Shown here: positions 62,010 to 64,000 of the stretch, one piece after another
Layout: every line of letters starts with the position of its first letter
Position numbering within the stretch: the first letter of the stretch is position 1
DNA from: Eubacterium sp.
GTDB taxonomy: Bacteria; Bacillota; Clostridia; Peptostreptococcales; Anaerovoracaceae
DNA: 64,000 bases
Assembly: GCA_017533915.1 (NCBI GenBank)
Contig: JAFWHX010000020.1
Coordinates: forward strand, 62,001-126,000
Direction: 5' to 3'
The notes under the pieces: generated by a model
The model's input: only the letters and a program-made list of their open reading frames with translations
Database searches by the model: none
What the model was told of the DNA's origin: nothing
Translations under genes and position numbers: made by a program

Positions 62010-62867
62010 TTATTTTTCCATGCCTTTAACCGGCTCTACTACGAGTTCGTCTTCGTAGTCTGCTCCGTATGTTCCGATCAGTGTCTTCTCATAGTCATCA
62101 TGGAAGAAGTTGAGTGCTCCGAGTGATGTGAGCTCATCGTCGAGCCATTCAAGGAGTGTATCGTTTCCTTTGCTTACTGCAGGAGCGATCGTGTCCTGGC
62201 TGCCGAGCTCAGGGATGCCAACCGTATAGCCTTTGTTGTCGTTTGCGAATGCGATGACCTCTGTGTTATCGTTTGCCCAGCAGCATGCGTTTCCGTTCTC
62301 GAGCGCATTCTTGGCGTTTGCATATGTGTCGTACTTCTGCAGCTTGACGTCTGGAAGATTTTCTGTGAAGTATGTCTCTGCAGTTGTTCCCGAGATAACG
62401 ATAACTTCGTCGTCAGCTGTGAGTTCAGATACGTCCTTGATCACGCGGCTGTCAGGGGAGACTACTCCGAGAGATACGTTCATGTACGGATAAGCAAAAT
62501 CTACTTTTTCAGCTCTTTCGTCAGTGACGGTGAAATTCGCCAGAATGATGTCGACTTTTCCGGTCTCGAGGTATTCGACACGGTTTGCAGCTTCTGTTGA
62601 GACGAAGTTCACTTCGACTCCGAGGTCTTCTCCGATCTTCTTTGCGAGCTCGATGTCATAACCCTGATACTCACCGTTCTCATCTACATAGCCGAACGGG
62701 CTCTTGTCTGAGAAGACTCCGAGGTTGATGGTTCCTGATTCTTTTATCTCGTCAAGTGTGCGGTAAACGACTTTATCATTTCCGCCTTTGTTTCCGCAGG
62801 CTGCGAGCGACAATGCCATTACAAGTGCCGCGATAAGTGCTATAACTTTTACTACATTCTTTTTCAT
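62010..62867 (-). CDS. Polar amino-acid ABC transporter substrate-binding lipoprotein
   Basis: Extracellular solute-binding protein of family 3, presenting a polar amino acid (Gln, Glu, Asp or similar) to the permease. Lipobox L-S-L-A-A-C is followed by a short linker, then the SBP_bac_3 core: N-L-G-V-F-S-D-K-S-P-F-G-Y, Y-Q-G-Y-D-I-E-L-A-K-K-I and V-D-I-I-L-A-N-F-T-V-T-D-E-R. ATG at 62867 has AAAGGAG 9 nt upstream; the open frame reaches nine codons further without a ribosome site. Third gene of a permease-ATPase-binding protein unit. Confidence 0.92.
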   Translation of the reverse strand: MKKNVVKVIALIAALVMALSLAACGNKGGNDKVVYRTLDEIKESGTINLGVFSDKSPFGYVDENGEYQGYDIELAKKIGEDLGVEVNFVSTEAANRVEYLETGKVDIILANFTVTDERAEKVDFAYPYMNVSLGVVSPDSRVIKDVSELTADDEVIVISGTTAETYFTENLPDVKLQKYDTYANAKNALENGNACCWANDNTEVIAFANDNKGYTVGIPELGSQDTIAPAVSKGNDTLLEWLDDELTSLGALNFFHDDYEKTLIGTYGADYEDELVVEPVKGMEK

Positions 62868-62880
62868 TTCCTGTACTCCT

Positions 62881-63657
62881 TTATAATACTTCATCAGTGT
62901 CTTCCAGTTTCCTGACGTGTTCGAATTCGAATGTCTTCAGGAACTGTTTCGCACGTTCTGTCTGTGGGTGGTCGAAGAATGTCTCGGGATCGTTTTCTTC
63001 TACTATATGCTTATTGTCGATAAAGATAACGCGATCTGCGATAGCTTTGGCGAAGTTCATCTCGTGCGTTACGATTATCATCGTCCTGTCGTGTCTCGCA
63101 AGATCTACTATGACGTCCAGCACCTCACGGACCATCTCAGGATCCAGCGCTGCTGTCACTTCATCAAAGAGCATTATCTCGGGGTGCATACAGAGTGCGC
63201 GCACTATGGCGACTCGCTGTTTCTGTCCTCCGGAAAGCTGTCTCGGATAGCTGTCTGCTCTATCCTTGAGGCCGACTCTGTCAAGAAGATCAAGTGCTTC
63301 CTTTTCAGCTTCAGCCTTTGATTTCTTAAGCACCTTAGTCGGCGCAAGCGTTATGTTATCGATCACAGTCATATGCGGGAAAAGATCATAGCTCTGGAAT
63401 ACCATGCCGATCTTTCTTCTGACCTGCGTGAGGTTTTTGCTGCCCTGGCTCACGCTTTCACCGTGGAGCGTTATGCTCCCGCCCTGGATAGGCTCCAGAG
63501 CATTGATACATCGCAGGAGTGTGCTCTTGCCGCATCCGGAAGGGCCGACGATAACGATTACCTCGCCTTTGTGGACTGTCATGCTGAAGTCATCAAGGAT
63601 CACGTTTCCGTCGAATTCTTTTCTGAGATGCGAGATCGTAAGCAATTCTTCCTTCAT
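62881..63657 (-). CDS. Polar amino-acid ABC transporter ATP-binding protein
   Basis: GlnQ/ArtP-type ATPase powering the transporter at the inner membrane face. Walker A G-P-S-G-C-G-K-S-T, Q-loop V-F-Q-S-Y-D-L-F-P-H, signature L-S-G-G-Q, Walker B I-M-L-F-D-E-V-T, and the H-loop T-H-E-M are all present. 258 residues. AAGGAGG lies about 13 nt before the ATG. It overlaps neither neighbour. Confidence 0.95.
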   Translation of the reverse strand: MKEELLTISHLRKEFDGNVILDDFSMTVHKGEVIVIVGPSGCGKSTLLRCINALEPIQGGSITLHGESVSQGSKNLTQVRRKIGMVFQSYDLFPHMTVIDNITLAPTKVLKKSKAEAEKEALDLLDRVGLKDRADSYPRQLSGGQKQRVAIVRALCMHPEIMLFDEVTAALDPEMVREVLDVIVDLARHDRTMIIVTHEMNFAKAIADRVIFIDNKHIVEENDPETFFDHPQTERAKQFLKTFEFEHVRKLEDTDEVL

Positions 63658-63661
63658 GACT

Positions 63662-64000
63662 TTACGCCCACCTCCTTTCGAGCCAGCCGGCCAGCATACT
63701 TATTGGCCAGCATACGATGAAATATAAGAAAAATATAGTCAGATATACGCCAAATGCTGCGTTTGGACTTGTCATTCTGTTAGCTTCGATTATCTGCTGT
63801 CCGACCTTCAGGACTTCTACAACGCCGATCATAAGCACCAGGCTGGTGGTTTTGATCATCCTGGTGATCAGATTGATCGACAGCGGCACGAGTCTGCGCA
63901 CGACCTGCGGAATGATGATGTACCGGTACGTCTGGCCTGAATCAAGACCCAGTGCGGCTGCACTTTCATATTGATGCTTCGGTATGCTCGTGAGTGCGCC
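63662..64000 (-). CDS. Polar amino-acid ABC transporter permease, N-terminus outside the window
   Basis: His/Glu/Gln/Arg-type permease. Only the C-terminal 112 residues are present. The frame is open to the window edge, and the EAA loop is visible (Y-E-S-A-A-A-L-G-L, then Y-I-I-I-P-Q), followed by helices M-I-K-T-T-S-L-V-L-M-I-G and F-F-L-Y-F-I-V-C. The stop is 4 bp before the ATPase start, so the genes are coupled. Confidence 0.92.
   Translation of the reverse strand, partial: GALTSIPKHQYESAAALGLDSGQTYRYIIIPQVVRRLVPLSINLITRMIKTTSLVLMIGVVEVLKVGQQIIEANRMTSPNAAFGVYLTIFFLYFIVCWPISMLAGWLERRWA

Noticed and set aside
1..64000. tRNA or rRNA genes
   Set aside because: No cloverleaf-like T-arm pattern or rRNA segment was noticed; a covariance scan would be needed to be certain.

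Overview
The window reads as a chromosomal segment of an anaerobic low-to-mid GC Gram-positive bacterium of the Clostridia (Bacillota). Supporting signs are the complete Firmicute-order cluster rimP-nusA-ylxR-ylxQ-infB-rbfA-nrnA-truB-ribF-rpsO-pnp, strong GGAGG ribosome binding sites with some GTG/TTG starts, GlpP, an ATP-dependent PEP carboxykinase, amino-acid transporters, a DUF5688 protein and sortase-type surface proteins. The genus cannot be fixed from sequence alone; an Anaerovoracaceae/Eubacteriales relative would fit. No rRNA, tRNA, CRISPR array, phage or insertion-sequence transposase was recognised.

Layout. 1-3.2 kb: a GNAT gene cut by the window edge and a minus-strand lipid-type cluster (PAP2, PlsC-like, E2-fold acyltransferase homolog). 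3.2-7.8 kb: pta, a large Gly-rich exported protein, then a palindromic repeat array. 7.8-15.6 kb: PHP phosphoesterase, GlpP, beta-CASP nuclease, AzlCD, an NlpC/P60 hydrolase, an acyltransferase, a NUDIX hydrolase and an Asp/Glu-racemase homolog lacking both catalytic cysteines. 15.7-21.8 kb: pckA, two sodium-coupled amino-acid carriers and ilvE. 21.8-27 kb: a hairpin cluster and a 1443-residue acidic repeat protein with an XRE-like C-terminal domain, encoded behind a small partner gene. 27-31.7 kb: GNAT/YoaP, thrH, a broken pilin-like surface gene and a DUF815 ATPase. 31.8-43.6 kb: the transcription/translation supercluster. 43.7-48.3 kb: small accessory genes. 48.5-53.3 kb: an XpaC-TelA-PrsW-CPBP membrane-stress-like cluster. 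53.4-57.4 kb: small redox and membrane genes, a candidate noncoding transcript, a second palindromic array joined to a PD-(D/E)XK-like nuclease gene, and DUF5688. 57.7-64 kb: ileS-rlmN and a polar amino-acid ABC transporter running off the right edge.

The strongest unexplained signal is a repeat family. At two places 47 kb apart (7.0-7.6 kb and 54.6-54.9 kb) there are arrays with an exact 93-bp period. Each main unit is a 66-bp imperfect palindrome bounded by GTCTACAGAA and TTCTGTAGAC (or close variants), separated by 27-bp linkers. The second array runs almost directly into the ribosome binding site of a nuclease-like gene. The window is also unusually rich in short tandem repeats. Some sit in leaders (14-, 15-, 18- and 21-bp units, several with a TTTTGA core), and some are small duplications spanning the stop codons of unrelated genes.

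Metabolically the genes suggest amino-acid and organic-acid fermentation: Pta for acetate/ATP, PckA at the PEP-oxaloacetate node, carriers for Ser/Thr, Ala/Gly and polar amino acids, and AzlCD plus IlvE for branched-chain amino acids. All functional statements are from reading the sequence; no database search was run.
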